This document shows, one piece after another, positions 1 through 6,717 of a stretch of 16,458 nucleotides of DNA. The translations under genes were made by a program, and so were the position numbers. Where the stretch lies: positions 1-16,458 of the forward strand of contig JAFGTI010000030.1 in the NCBI GenBank assembly GCA_016934175.1, read 5' to 3'. The DNA is from Acholeplasmataceae bacterium. Its GTDB lineage: Bacteria > Bacillota_I > Bacilli_A > Acholeplasmatales > Acholeplasmataceae. The first letter of the stretch is position 1. Each line of letters starts with the position of its first letter. A model generated the notes under the pieces. The model was not told where the DNA came from, ran no database searches, and saw nothing but the letters and a program-made list of their open reading frames with translations.

Positions 1-267
1 ACATCAGTTTTTCAAGTAACAATACCATTTCAGACTGTATATATTGATAATTCTAATATTGATGAACTCACTCCATTAGTTATTACAACAGAAACTGATA
101 CTGAATATATTTATCATTTATTAGTTCAAGAAGGAATTCCAGGTCAAGTATTCTTCTATATAAGAACAATAACAAGGTTGGGTGCTACTGCTGAGACGAT
201 TCGTCTCTTCGATGAACAAAGTTTACCTATCCAGGCAGTTTATTATGAAAACATTGTTGAAAAGTGA
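1..267 (+). CDS. C-terminal end of an unidentified protein (partial)
   Basis: An open frame runs from base 1 to a TGA at 265-267, giving the last 88 residues of a protein that begins outside the window. The fragment is rich in Thr, Ile, Val and Tyr, has no Cys, and alternates hydrophobic and polar residues as extracellular beta-sheet domains do. It ends with QAVYYENIVEK and has no membrane segment or sorting motif. The stop lies 11 bases before pilB, and the pilB Shine-Dalgarno overlaps the stop, so the two are almost certainly cotranscribed. By position it may be a minor pilin, a pilus-associated adhesin or another surface protein, but that is inference from neighbours only. No family is recognised. 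Confidence 0.7.
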   Translation, partial: TSVFQVTIPFQTVYIDNSNIDELTPLVITTETDTEYIYHLLVQEGIPGQVFFYIRTITRLGATAETIRLFDEQSLPIQAVYYENIVEK

Positions 268-278
268 GGTAGTTAATT

Positions 279-1934
279 ATGGCACTTAAACGAATAGGTG
301 ATGTCCTATTGCAAGAAAAAGTCATCACGAAAGCACAGTTAGAAGAAGCATTAAAAAGCAAAGAAAAAGATGAACGCTTAGGTGAAACATTTGTTAGATT
401 AAAGATTGCTAATGAAATGCAGATCTTAAAAGCGCTTGAAAATTCAACAGGAGTTCAACGTGTCTCTCTTGCTAATTTTACGATAGATGAGTTCGTTTTA
501 ACTTTAGTTGATGAAACTTTCTGTAGAAGAAATGTGATTATCCCTCTAAGAATTGAAGGGAATAGATTTTTATTTGCAACTTATGATCCCTTAGATTTCT
601 CAGTCATTGAGGAACTTAGAATCATGACAGGGTATCGTCCAAAAGCTTACTCAGCACCTAAGAATGATATTTTAACTCAAATTGAGAAATATTATGGTTT
701 CACAAGAACTTTAGAAGCTCTCGGTGTCAAACAAAACATCATGAGTGAAGAATTAATCGTTGAGGAAGATGATTTAGATGACACGCCTATGGTTAAACTT
801 GTTAATCAAATTTTGACTTCAGCAGTTTTCCAAAGAGCAAGTGATATTCATATCGACCCTTTGGATGACAAAATATTAATTAGATATCGCGTTGATGGTG
901 TTCTAGATATCGTTCGTGAATTCCCATATAAAATTTTAAATCAAATGATTAGTAGAATAAAGGTCATGTCAGGAATGGATATCACTGAAACGAGAATTCC
1001 TCAAGATGGTAGAATTCAAACACTAATTCAACAAAAAAATATTGATTTGCGTATTTCAACATTACCAACTGTTCGTGGTGAAAAAGTCGTTATGCGTATT
1101 CTTGATTTATCAGGTTCTATGAATAAAATGAATGCCATTGGACTTGATCCAAGGGAAGAAAAACTAGTTAGGGACATGATTGCAAAACCCAATGGTATTG
1201 TTTTAGTTAGTGGACCTACTGGATCTGGTAAAACAACAACCCTTTATGCTTGCCTCAATGAACTTAATAACCCACATGTAAATATTGTAACGGTTGAAGA
1301 TCCAGTGGAAATTAAGATGCCAGGCGTCAATCAAGTTCAAGTTCATCCAGAAGTTAACTTAACATTTGCTAAAGCACTGCGTTCAATATTAAGGCAAGAT
1401 CCAAATATTGTAATGATTGGTGAAATCAGGGATGTTGAAACTGCAGAAATTTCAATTAGAGCATCTTTAACAGGTCATTTGGTTTTATCAACCATTCATA
1501 CCAATGACTCAATTAAAACGATTACTCGTCTATTAGATATGGAAATTGAACCCTTTTTAATCTCTTCATCTTTATCGGGTGTCATTTCACAGCGTTTAGT
1601 TAGAAGATTATGTAGTGAATGTAGTTATGAAGAAAAACCTAATGAAATAGAAGCTGAAATATTCCATAAACATCACATTGAAATTGATCATGTTAAAAGA
1701 GCAAAAGGATGTCCTTCATGTAATTATAAAGGTTATGCAGGACGCGTCGGTGTCTTCGAAGTCTTGCCAATCACTAAAGAAATGCAAAAATTGATTGCAG
1801 AGAATAAAGGGTTAAGTGAGTTAGAAAAACAAGCTAAAAAAGATGGAATGAAAACTATTTTAGAATCTGGATTAGAAAAGGTCAAAGATGGAATTACGAC
1901 TTTAGAAGAAGTCTTAAAGGTAGCTAACGAATAG
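279..1934 (+). CDS. pilB: Type IV pilus extension ATPase PilB (GspE/T2SSE family)
   Basis: Cytoplasmic hexameric ATPase that powers insertion of pilin subunits through PilC. The 551-residue length is normal for PilB. Residues 1 to about 60 carry two MshEN-type half-motifs (R5-I-G and R33-L-G). The C-terminal motor has Walker A GPTGSGKTT at 312-320 (K318), the Asp box around VEDPVE (339-344), Walker B with IGEIRD at 380-385, the His box TGHLVLSTIHTND at 398-410, and a four-Cys zinc site (C445, C448, C478, C481) that is typical of PilB/GspE and usually missing in the retraction ATPase PilT. The ATG has a GAGGT ribosome site 8 bases upstream. It sits 12 bases before pilC. The conserved Gly and Gln of both MshEN half-motifs are replaced, so c-di-GMP binding is doubtful. 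A competence-pseudopilus role (ComGA-like) is possible, but the MshEN region, the length and the PilMNO neighbours favour a type IV pilus. Confidence 0.95.
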   Translation: MALKRIGDVLLQEKVITKAQLEEALKSKEKDERLGETFVRLKIANEMQILKALENSTGVQRVSLANFTIDEFVLTLVDETFCRRNVIIPLRIEGNRFLFATYDPLDFSVIEELRIMTGYRPKAYSAPKNDILTQIEKYYGFTRTLEALGVKQNIMSEELIVEEDDLDDTPMVKLVNQILTSAVFQRASDIHIDPLDDKILIRYRVDGVLDIVREFPYKILNQMISRIKVMSGMDITETRIPQDGRIQTLIQQKNIDLRISTLPTVRGEKVVMRILDLSGSMNKMNAIGLDPREEKLVRDMIAKPNGIVLVSGPTGSGKTTTLYACLNELNNPHVNIVTVEDPVEIKMPGVNQVQVHPEVNLTFAKALRSILRQDPNIVMIGEIRDVETAEISIRASLTGHLVLSTIHTNDSIKTITRLLDMEIEPFLISSSLSGVISQRLVRRLCSECSYEEKPNEIEAEIFHKHHIEIDHVKRAKGCPSCNYKGYAGRVGVFEVLPITKEMQKLIAENKGLSELEKQAKKDGMKTILESGLEKVKDGITTLEEVLKVANE

Positions 1935-1946
1935 GAGGTTTAACAT

Positions 1947-3167
1947 TTGGAACTCCGTAACTTTAAATATATGGCCATAGATGCAGATGGTAAAACCGTT
2001 CGAGGTCGTATAGAAGCCTTGAATAGAAATGTTTGTCTTAAGTATTTACAAACAAAAAATTATAATGTTAAAACTATTAAAGAATATAAAAGTGTTATTT
2101 CTAAACTTGATCAAATTTCATTTGGAAGTACGTTAAAAACAAAACAGTTGATTTTCTTTTTGAAACAACTGGGATCACTTTTATCTTCTGGAGTAAATAT
2201 TGTTCAAGCTTTAGAACTATTAAGTTTGCAGCAAGAAAATAGATTACATAGAAAATTATATTTTGAATTATATCAACAAGTATATAATGGTTTTTCATTT
2301 TCAAAAGCCTTATCAAAAAGACCAAAAGAATTTCCAAGTTTATTAGTTCAAATGATTGAAGTTGGAGAAATTTCTGGAGATTTAGCCAATACCATATTAA
2401 AAATGGCTGAGTATTATGAAAGACAAACAAAAATTAATAATGATATTAAAGGTGCGATTAGAATGCCGCTTGTTTATTTAGCAGCAGCCCTTATTATATC
2501 TGCTGGAATGCTCATTTTTGTGTTTCCTAATGTAACTGGATTATTTGCATCATTTGAGGGTGCACAAATGCCTCCAATCACACAATTCTTTTTAGATGCG
2601 GGTGATTTCACATCAAATTATGCAATCTATATTTTTGGAGGATTAGCATTCACAGTTATTTTATTGTGGTCCTTAAATCATTATGTTAAGTCTGCACATC
2701 ACGCATTTACAATTTTTATCTTAAAGATTCCTATTGTTGGTTCACTTATTCAAATGAATAACCAAATAATGATTGCTAATTCGTTATCACAAATGCTTTC
2801 AAATGGTATCAATTCACTTAAAGCATTACATACTATTAGGAATTTGATTAAAAATACAGTGTATAGAGAATTAATTACTAAAACGATTAATTATATAGAA
2901 GATGGTAAACCATTTTCAAAGTCTTTTATGGAAAGTAAATACATTGATCCAATTATGGCTAGGATGATTGCTACTGGTGAAAGAACTGGAGATATTCCTA
3001 AGTTGATGGGTAATTTGTCGCTTTACTATAATGGTATATCTGAATTAAGAGTGGCACAGATAAAAAATTCTATTCAGCCAATTTTACTGATTATTGTATA
3101 CGGAATTGTCGGTGTGATGATTTTAGCAATTATGATGCCAATGCTCTCATTAGGTGGACAAATCTAA
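1947..3167 (+). CDS. pilC: Type IV pilus inner-membrane platform protein PilC (GspF family)
   Basis: Integral membrane protein on which PilB acts to assemble the pilus. At 406 residues it has the usual PilC length. Two T2SSF repeats are visible, about 70-193 and 272-394. Each begins with a similar helix (FLKQLGSLLSSGVNIVQAL and ANSLSQMLSNGINSLKAL) and carries the family signature (MIEVGEISGDL at 136-146, MIATGERTGDI at 340-350). Three hydrophobic segments lie near 173-195, 224-246 and 378-400. The start is TTG: a strong AGGAGG at 1933-1938 lies 8 bases before it, and that site overlaps the TAG stop of pilB, which implies translational coupling. No clear terminator follows; the pilin promoter begins 35 bases after the stop. 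Confidence 0.95.
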   Translation: MELRNFKYMAIDADGKTVRGRIEALNRNVCLKYLQTKNYNVKTIKEYKSVISKLDQISFGSTLKTKQLIFFLKQLGSLLSSGVNIVQALELLSLQQENRLHRKLYFELYQQVYNGFSFSKALSKRPKEFPSLLVQMIEVGEISGDLANTILKMAEYYERQTKINNDIKGAIRMPLVYLAAALIISAGMLIFVFPNVTGLFASFEGAQMPPITQFFLDAGDFTSNYAIYIFGGLAFTVILLWSLNHYVKSAHHAFTIFILKIPIVGSLIQMNNQIMIANSLSQMLSNGINSLKALHTIRNLIKNTVYRELITKTINYIEDGKPFSKSFMESKYIDPIMARMIATGERTGDIPKLMGNLSLYYNGISELRVAQIKNSIQPILLIIVYGIVGVMILAIMMPMLSLGGQI

Positions 3168-3169
3168 AT

Positions 3170-3186
3170 ATTAAGAAAATCTTAAT
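3170..3186 (+). other. Short inverted repeat between pilC and pilin promoter
   Basis: Seven-base perfect arms (ATTAAGA and TCTTAAT) around an AAA loop, 3 bases after the pilC stop. There is no following T-tract, so it is not a good intrinsic terminator. It ends 15 bases before the pilin -35 and could be an mRNA end or processing hairpin, or an operator. Chance is also possible at this AT content. Confidence 0.3.
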
Positions 3187-3201
3187 TAAACTCTGCTATT
3201 G

Positions 3202-3229
3202 TTGACTTATCAAAATGGTATGATAAGAT
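3202..3229 (+). promoter_or_regulatory. Promoter of the pilin gene
   Basis: TTGACT at 3202-3207 (5 of 6 to the -35 consensus), a 16-base spacer and TAAGAT at 3224-3229 (5 of 6 to TATAAT). The predicted start is near 3236, giving a leader of about 33 bases with a full AAGGAGG at 3254-3260, 8 bases before the ATG. A dedicated promoter with a strong ribosome site fits the high expression expected of a major pilin. Confidence 0.7.
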
Positions 3230-3268
3230 AGAGTTAAAGATAAGGGAAATCATAAGGAGGAAAAAATT

Positions 3269-3673
3269 ATGACTCAAAGTCTTAGAAACAAAAAAGGTGT
3301 TACTTTAGTAGAATTATTAGCAGTTATTGTTATTTTAGGTATTATTGCAGCAATTGCAGTACCTACCATCGGTGGTTTAATTGATCGACAAAGAGAAAAT
3401 GCAGCAAAGGCTACATACACATCTATTGAAGAGCAAGCTAGATTATATGCAGTTGACGATGCTGATGGAGTATTTACTTTAGCAGATTTAGTAACAGATG
3501 GCTTTGGTTTAAAAGATAATGTTTTGACTACCGGAGCAACTGGAGCAACTGCTGTAACTAATGAAAGCGTAACTATCACTGTTACTGGATCAACTGTAGC
3601 TTTATCATATACAACAGCAGGTGATTTGTATATCAATGGATATATTGTTACTGCAATGACATTGACACCATAA
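3269..3673 (+). CDS. pilA: Type IV pilin (prepilin with N-methylation motif)
   Basis: Structural subunit of the pilus. The 134-residue precursor has a 10-residue basic leader ending KKG, followed by VTLVELLAVIVILGIIAAIA: prepilin peptidase should cut after G10, leaving V11 at +1 and the conserved Glu at +5 (E15). The hydrophobic helix (about 11-35) is the fibre-forming alpha1-N. The mature protein is small (124 residues), with no Cys and a Thr/Val/Gly-rich beta domain from about 85 on. Residue +1 is Val where most pilins have Phe or Met. It has its own promoter and terminator, which suggests higher expression than the motor genes. It is the only pilin-like gene in the window, so I infer it is the major pilin; the symbol is the generic one, and a ComGC-like pseudopilin cannot be excluded from sequence alone. 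Confidence 0.92.
   Translation: MTQSLRNKKGVTLVELLAVIVILGIIAAIAVPTIGGLIDRQRENAAKATYTSIEEQARLYAVDDADGVFTLADLVTDGFGLKDNVLTTGATGATAVTNESVTITVTGSTVALSYTTAGDLYINGYIVTAMTLTP
3533..3550 (+). repeat. Tandem 9-base repeat within the pilin gene
   Basis: GGAGCAACT occurs twice in perfect tandem (3533-3541, 3542-3550) and encodes Gly-Ala-Thr twice in the C-terminal domain of the pilin. Gain or loss of a unit would keep the reading frame. Confidence 0.85.
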
Positions 3674-3695
3674 GATTAAAACTATTTATATGTAG

Positions 3696-3728
3696 AAAAG
3701 AGATTACTTGACGGTAGCCTCTTTTTTT
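3696..3728 (+). terminator. Intrinsic terminator after pilin
   Basis: Left arm AAAAGAGATTAC (3696-3707), 6-base loop, right arm GTAGCCTCTTTT (3714-3725), with one mismatch and one G-T pair, followed by a T-run to 3728. It ends the pilin transcript 23 bases after its stop codon and separates it from the pilD operon. Confidence 0.85.
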
Positions 3729-3748
3729 ATTTACACCAAAAAGTTCTA

Positions 3749-3777
3749 TTGTGAGATAGTTTAAAAAAAGGTATAAT
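3749..3777 (+). promoter_or_regulatory. Promoter of the pilD-pilMN-pilO operon
   Basis: Perfect TATAAT at 3772-3777 and TTGTGA at 3749-3754 (4 of 6 to the -35 consensus) with a 17-base spacer. Transcription should begin near 3784, only a few bases before the first of two mini-ORFs that lead into pilD. Confidence 0.65.
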
Positions 3778-3790
3778 AAGAGTTAGGGAG

Positions 3791-3831
3791 ATGCACTTAG
3801 TCTTTAGATGATGTGCGACAATAACTTATGA
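3791..3831 (+). other. Two chained mini-ORFs leading into pilD
   Basis: An ATG at 3791 opens a six-codon frame (MHLVFR) ending TGA at 3809-3811. This overlaps an ATG at 3808 in the pattern ATGA, opening a seven-codon frame (MMCDNNL) whose TGA at 3829-3831 overlaps the pilD ATG at 3828, again as ATGA. pilD itself has no purine-rich ribosome site. The only one nearby, GGGAG at 3786-3790, directly abuts the first ATG, which is closer than usual. What is seen is the arrangement; that ribosomes pass down the chain to pilD is inference. Confidence 0.35.
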
Positions 3832-4580
3832 TCATCACGTACTCAATTCTTATATTCATCTTTGGTACCCTACTAACATCTTTTTTTCATGTCGTTGCAC
3901 TCAGACTTCCCAATAAAGAATCAATTTCTGGTAGATCCTATTGCCCATCGTGTCATCATCAACTCCGTTGGGTTGACATTATACCAGTTTTAGGCTTTAT
4001 CATTAATAAAGGAAAGTGTCATTTTTGCAAATTACCAATTCCTTTGTCACATCTAATAACTGAAATATTAGGTGGACTACTTTATGTATTTGCTTTCCTT
4101 TCGCTAGGTTTTAATTTAGAGTTTATAGTTGCAATTATCATGATATCTGTTTTGATGATTGAATCAATAAGTGATGGCATCTATATGATTGTTATAGACA
4201 GAATTTGGATGATAGGCATATTACCCATTATTGTTATTCGAATCATTCAAGGAAATTCATTAAGTTATGCGTTATCTGCAATCATTATGTTTTCAATGCT
4301 TTACTTATTTGCTTGGTTAGGACAAAAACTCTATCAAAAAGAAGCTCTTGGTGGAGGAGATGTTAAACTATATTTGTTTATAGGTTTTTGTCTAACATAT
4401 CAACAAGGTATACTATCATTATTTCTTGCATCTTTATTTGGTTTAATCTATGGAATAACTATAAAAAGAAAAGCAAATTCAGAAATTGCATTAGTACCTT
4501 TTATTTTTGTAGGTGTTATAATTGCATATTTCTTCGGTGATTTAATCATCGATTGGTATTTAAATTTATTAGGAGCGTGA
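3828..4580 (+). CDS. pilD: Prepilin peptidase PilD (A24 aspartic protease, GspO/ComC type)
   Basis: Membrane protease that removes the leader from prepilins and usually methylates the new N-terminus. The 250-residue polytopic protein has the N-terminal zinc/methylation region with two CxxC pairs (C39/C42, C64/C67). The catalytic Asp residues are probably D116 in the SDGIYM loop and D178 in GGGDVK (175-180), matching the GxGDxK signature. About seven hydrophobic segments follow the family pattern. An in-frame stop just upstream (3822-3824) fixes the start at 3828, but there is no Shine-Dalgarno there; see the mini-ORFs. It heads an operon with pilMN (4-base gap). Its substrate is presumably the pilin encoded just upstream. 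Confidence 0.95.
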   Translation: MIITYSILIFIFGTLLTSFFHVVALRLPNKESISGRSYCPSCHHQLRWVDIIPVLGFIINKGKCHFCKLPIPLSHLITEILGGLLYVFAFLSLGFNLEFIVAIIMISVLMIESISDGIYMIVIDRIWMIGILPIIVIRIIQGNSLSYALSAIIMFSMLYLFAWLGQKLYQKEALGGGDVKLYLFIGFCLTYQQGILSLFLASLFGLIYGITIKRKANSEIALVPFIFVGVIIAYFFGDLIIDWYLNLLGA

Positions 4581-4584
4581 TGAT

Positions 4585-6033
4585 ATGGCAAAAAGAAGAG
4601 AAGTTGTCAATATATTTATAACTGATGAATCTATCGGTATCTTTCAAGCATCTAAAAAAGATGGTGCCCCATTAAGTGCTTTGATTGAATTAGAAAAACA
4701 TGTCATAGAAAATGGATACATTAAAGAACCAGAGTCTTTGTTGCTTGTCTTAAAGACCCTTTTTAAAGAGCATAATATAAAAACAAAATCTATTCATATG
4801 GTCATTCATGACCAAAATATATTAATTAGAAAAATAAATATTAAAAAAGAAGAGTTACAAAAAAAGAGTATTTCAAATTTCCTTAACGAACAAAAAGGAA
4901 AGACGATTCATTTTCCATTTGATGAGCCTAATATTTCATATGCTGTTCAATCAGAAGATGAGACTTCAATGTCCGTAGCAACTGTAATCACAGATGAAAA
5001 CTGTTTACATGATTATCATGATATTTTTGATAAACTAGGTGCTAAAAATGTTCATTTCGATGTTTCACCTGTTATTTTAAGTCAATTGTACACAAGTGAC
5101 ATCAAAAAAAAGCTAGATCATCTCATGGTAGTTTCTGTTTTTGATAGTATGTTAACCATTAACTTACTTGAAAATGGAATTCCTATTTTTGGGATGATTG
5201 AAGAATTCGAAGGCAATCTTAAGAGTTTTGATGAAATGATTGAAAGTTACATCGAAAGAGTCGCTAATTATTATAAGTTTAATATTAAAAAAGGATTAGA
5301 GTCCATATCTCAAGCAGTATTATTTAACTTTTCAAAACAAATTAGTAATCAACATTTAAAATCCAACATTAAACCTGAATCGGAGAATTTCAAACTAGAT
5401 ATCTTTAGAATGAATGAGTTGGAAGGCATCAATAATTCTCATGATTTATGTTTGATGGCGTATGCAGAAAATCAAGTCATCAATACTGAAAAAGATAATC
5501 AATTCAATATTTCGATTGAACGTGTAAAAAAATTAACAAGATATGGTAATTTTTTACTTGTTTTATCATTTGCTGTTTTTACTGCAATCGCTTTAATTTA
5601 TATTCCACTGTTTACGTTTAACCAAGATATTAATAATCAAATGAATAGAAATAATATTTTACAGTATCAATTAGATATGCTTACAGAAGATACACCCGAA
5701 CCCATATCATATACAGACATAGAAATTAATTATAGTCAAGCTTATGATTATATAAATAGTCAAATTGATCAGCCATCTGATTATTACAGTGATTTGCTAA
5801 GTGAAATCAGTGGCAGCCTTGAAGTAAGCCACTATACTTTAAATGCTCAAACACATGAAATTCAAATATGGATCTCTTCAACATCTGAAGTTGAATTATA
5901 TGAATATCTTGTTACTATTTATGAAGCATATGGAGTTACATCTATAGAAGATGCAACAAGATGGATGGTCGCTCAACCTGAAAGAAGATTTATTTCTAAT
6001 TTGTTGATGGAGGTGACTATACATTATGCGTAA
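4585..6033 (+). CDS. PilM-PilN fusion, type IV pilus alignment protein
   Basis: The 482-residue protein joins two parts that are separate in most type IV pilus systems. Residues 1 to about 300 resemble the actin-like cytoplasmic protein PilM: a beta-strand start (VVNIFITDESIGIFQAS, 7-23), a central LEKHVIENGYIKEPESL stretch like the PilM 'inI.dGvI.d' region, and a second sheet start at 180-203. A single hydrophobic segment at about 322-345 is then followed by a coiled, ferredoxin-fold-like tail (about 346-482), as in PilN. The glycines of the actin phosphate loops are poorly kept, so nucleotide binding is uncertain. AGGAG at 4571-4575 lies 9 bases before the ATG. The 3' end overlaps the PilO-like gene by 8 bases. 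Position, topology and neighbours support the call more than motifs do. Confidence 0.78.
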   Translation: MAKRREVVNIFITDESIGIFQASKKDGAPLSALIELEKHVIENGYIKEPESLLLVLKTLFKEHNIKTKSIHMVIHDQNILIRKINIKKEELQKKSISNFLNEQKGKTIHFPFDEPNISYAVQSEDETSMSVATVITDENCLHDYHDIFDKLGAKNVHFDVSPVILSQLYTSDIKKKLDHLMVVSVFDSMLTINLLENGIPIFGMIEEFEGNLKSFDEMIESYIERVANYYKFNIKKGLESISQAVLFNFSKQISNQHLKSNIKPESENFKLDIFRMNELEGINNSHDLCLMAYAENQVINTEKDNQFNISIERVKKLTRYGNFLLVLSFAVFTAIALIYIPLFTFNQDINNQMNRNNILQYQLDMLTEDTPEPISYTDIEINYSQAYDYINSQIDQPSDYYSDLLSEISGSLEVSHYTLNAQTHEIQIWISSTSEVELYEYLVTIYEAYGVTSIEDATRWMVAQPERRFISNLLMEVTIHYA

Positions 6034-6592
6034 AACAAATGTATTTGGACGCAAAATCAATCAATCTAAGATGTTATATTTAATTTTTGCAGTATTTGTT
6101 ATTGCTGTTGCGGGTTATTTCTCAATTGTTGAGATTCAATCAAACAGACTAAATAATCTTCAAGCCGAACAAGTGATTATTCAATCTCAAATTGATGACT
6201 TACTCGAAACTTCACAAAGTACAACCTATCATGATATTAGTCAAATAATTCAGTATTTACCAAATAGCTATAATCAATTAGGTATAATCAATGAGATTAA
6301 TTTTATAAAGAATATTTCTGGTCTTGCACTCGCGACAAACTATTCAATAAACTTTGATGAATTTGCTGAATCTCCCTTTGAACAAGACTTACCTGATACA
6401 GTTAAATTTGCCGAAATATCATTGTCAATGCAAATTGATGACCCTGATTTAATTCTTGATTTCATGGATAATTTATTGGACCAAAATCGTCTTTATTATA
6501 TTGATCAACTCAGTGTATCTTATACAGTAGATTCTGGTGCGAGCATCCAAATGACTTTCTACACAATTTATAATGATGTCTCGTTAGCTTAA
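6026..6592 (+). CDS. PilO-like pilus assembly protein
   Basis: A 188-residue bitopic protein: short basic N-terminus, one membrane helix (about 16-35), a polar heptad-like segment (about 36-62, NRLNNLQAEQVIIQSQIDDLL) expected to be coiled coil, then an alpha/beta domain outside the membrane. This is the layout of PilO, which pairs with PilN to align the pilus machine. It overlaps the PilM-PilN fusion by 8 bases and has a strong GGAGGTGA at 6009-6016, 9 bases before its ATG. The last gene of the operon, it is followed by a terminator. Sequence motifs in PilO are weak, so the call rests on topology and on position after pilMN; a second PilN-like protein is the alternative. Confidence 0.75.
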   Translation: MRKTNVFGRKINQSKMLYLIFAVFVIAVAGYFSIVEIQSNRLNNLQAEQVIIQSQIDDLLETSQSTTYHDISQIIQYLPNSYNQLGIINEINFIKNISGLALATNYSINFDEFAESPFEQDLPDTVKFAEISLSMQIDDPDLILDFMDNLLDQNRLYYIDQLSVSYTVDSGASIQMTFYTIYNDVSLA

Positions 6593-6607
6593 ATTTAATT
6601 TTATACT

Positions 6608-6635
6608 AAAGAGCAATTAAGTTTGCTCTTTTTTT
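6608..6635 (+). terminator. Intrinsic terminator of the pilus operon
   Basis: Perfect 9-bp stem AAAGAGCAA (6608-6616) / TTGCTCTTT (6623-6631) with a 6-base loop, running into seven Ts (6629-6635). It lies 15 bases after the pilO-like stop. Confidence 0.9.
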
Positions 6636-6640
6636 ATCAC

Positions 6641-6657
6641 TGATTATTTAATAATCA
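6641..6657. repeat. 17-base palindrome upstream of the ftsK operon
   Basis: TGATTATT and AATAATCA around a single central T form a perfect 8-bp-arm palindrome, between the pilus-operon terminator and the next promoter, 8 bases upstream of the assigned -35. It could be a binding site for a dimeric regulator, or a chance AT-rich palindrome. No regulator is identified. Confidence 0.45.
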
Positions 6658-6664
6658 ATGTATC

Positions 6665-6693
6665 TTTATGTTCGCTCTCAACCATGATATAAT
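6665..6693 (+). promoter_or_regulatory. Extended -10 promoter of the ftsK operon
   Basis: TGATATAAT (6685-6693) is a perfect TATAAT with the TGn extension. The -35 position (TTTATG at 6665-6670, 17-base spacer) is poor, as is usual for extended -10 promoters. The predicted start near 6700 leaves a leader of under 20 bases that includes AGGGAG. Confidence 0.65.
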
Positions 6694-6717
6694 AATCTAT
6701 AGGGAGATAATCAAAAA

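Noticed and set aside
3170..3186. Intrinsic terminator after pilC
   Set aside because: The 7-bp hairpin has no T-run, so it is listed only as an inverted repeat; read-through from pilC into the pilin gene may occur.
2101..3636. Minus-strand open frames opposite pilC (2101-2430) and opposite the pilin (3274-3636)
   Set aside because: They lie wholly inside well-supported + strand genes, have no ribosome site or recognisable motif, and their composition is that of antisense shadows.
279..3673. Reading the pilB-pilC-pilin set as a comG competence operon
   Set aside because: ComGA is shorter, lacks the MshEN-like N-terminus, and com systems lack PilM/N/O. A DNA-uptake role for the pilus is still possible, so only the comG label is rejected.
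3670..3827. Riboswitch or structured leader before pilD
   Set aside because: Only the pilin terminator, a promoter and two mini-ORFs are visible; no known aptamer core is recognised in the short leader.
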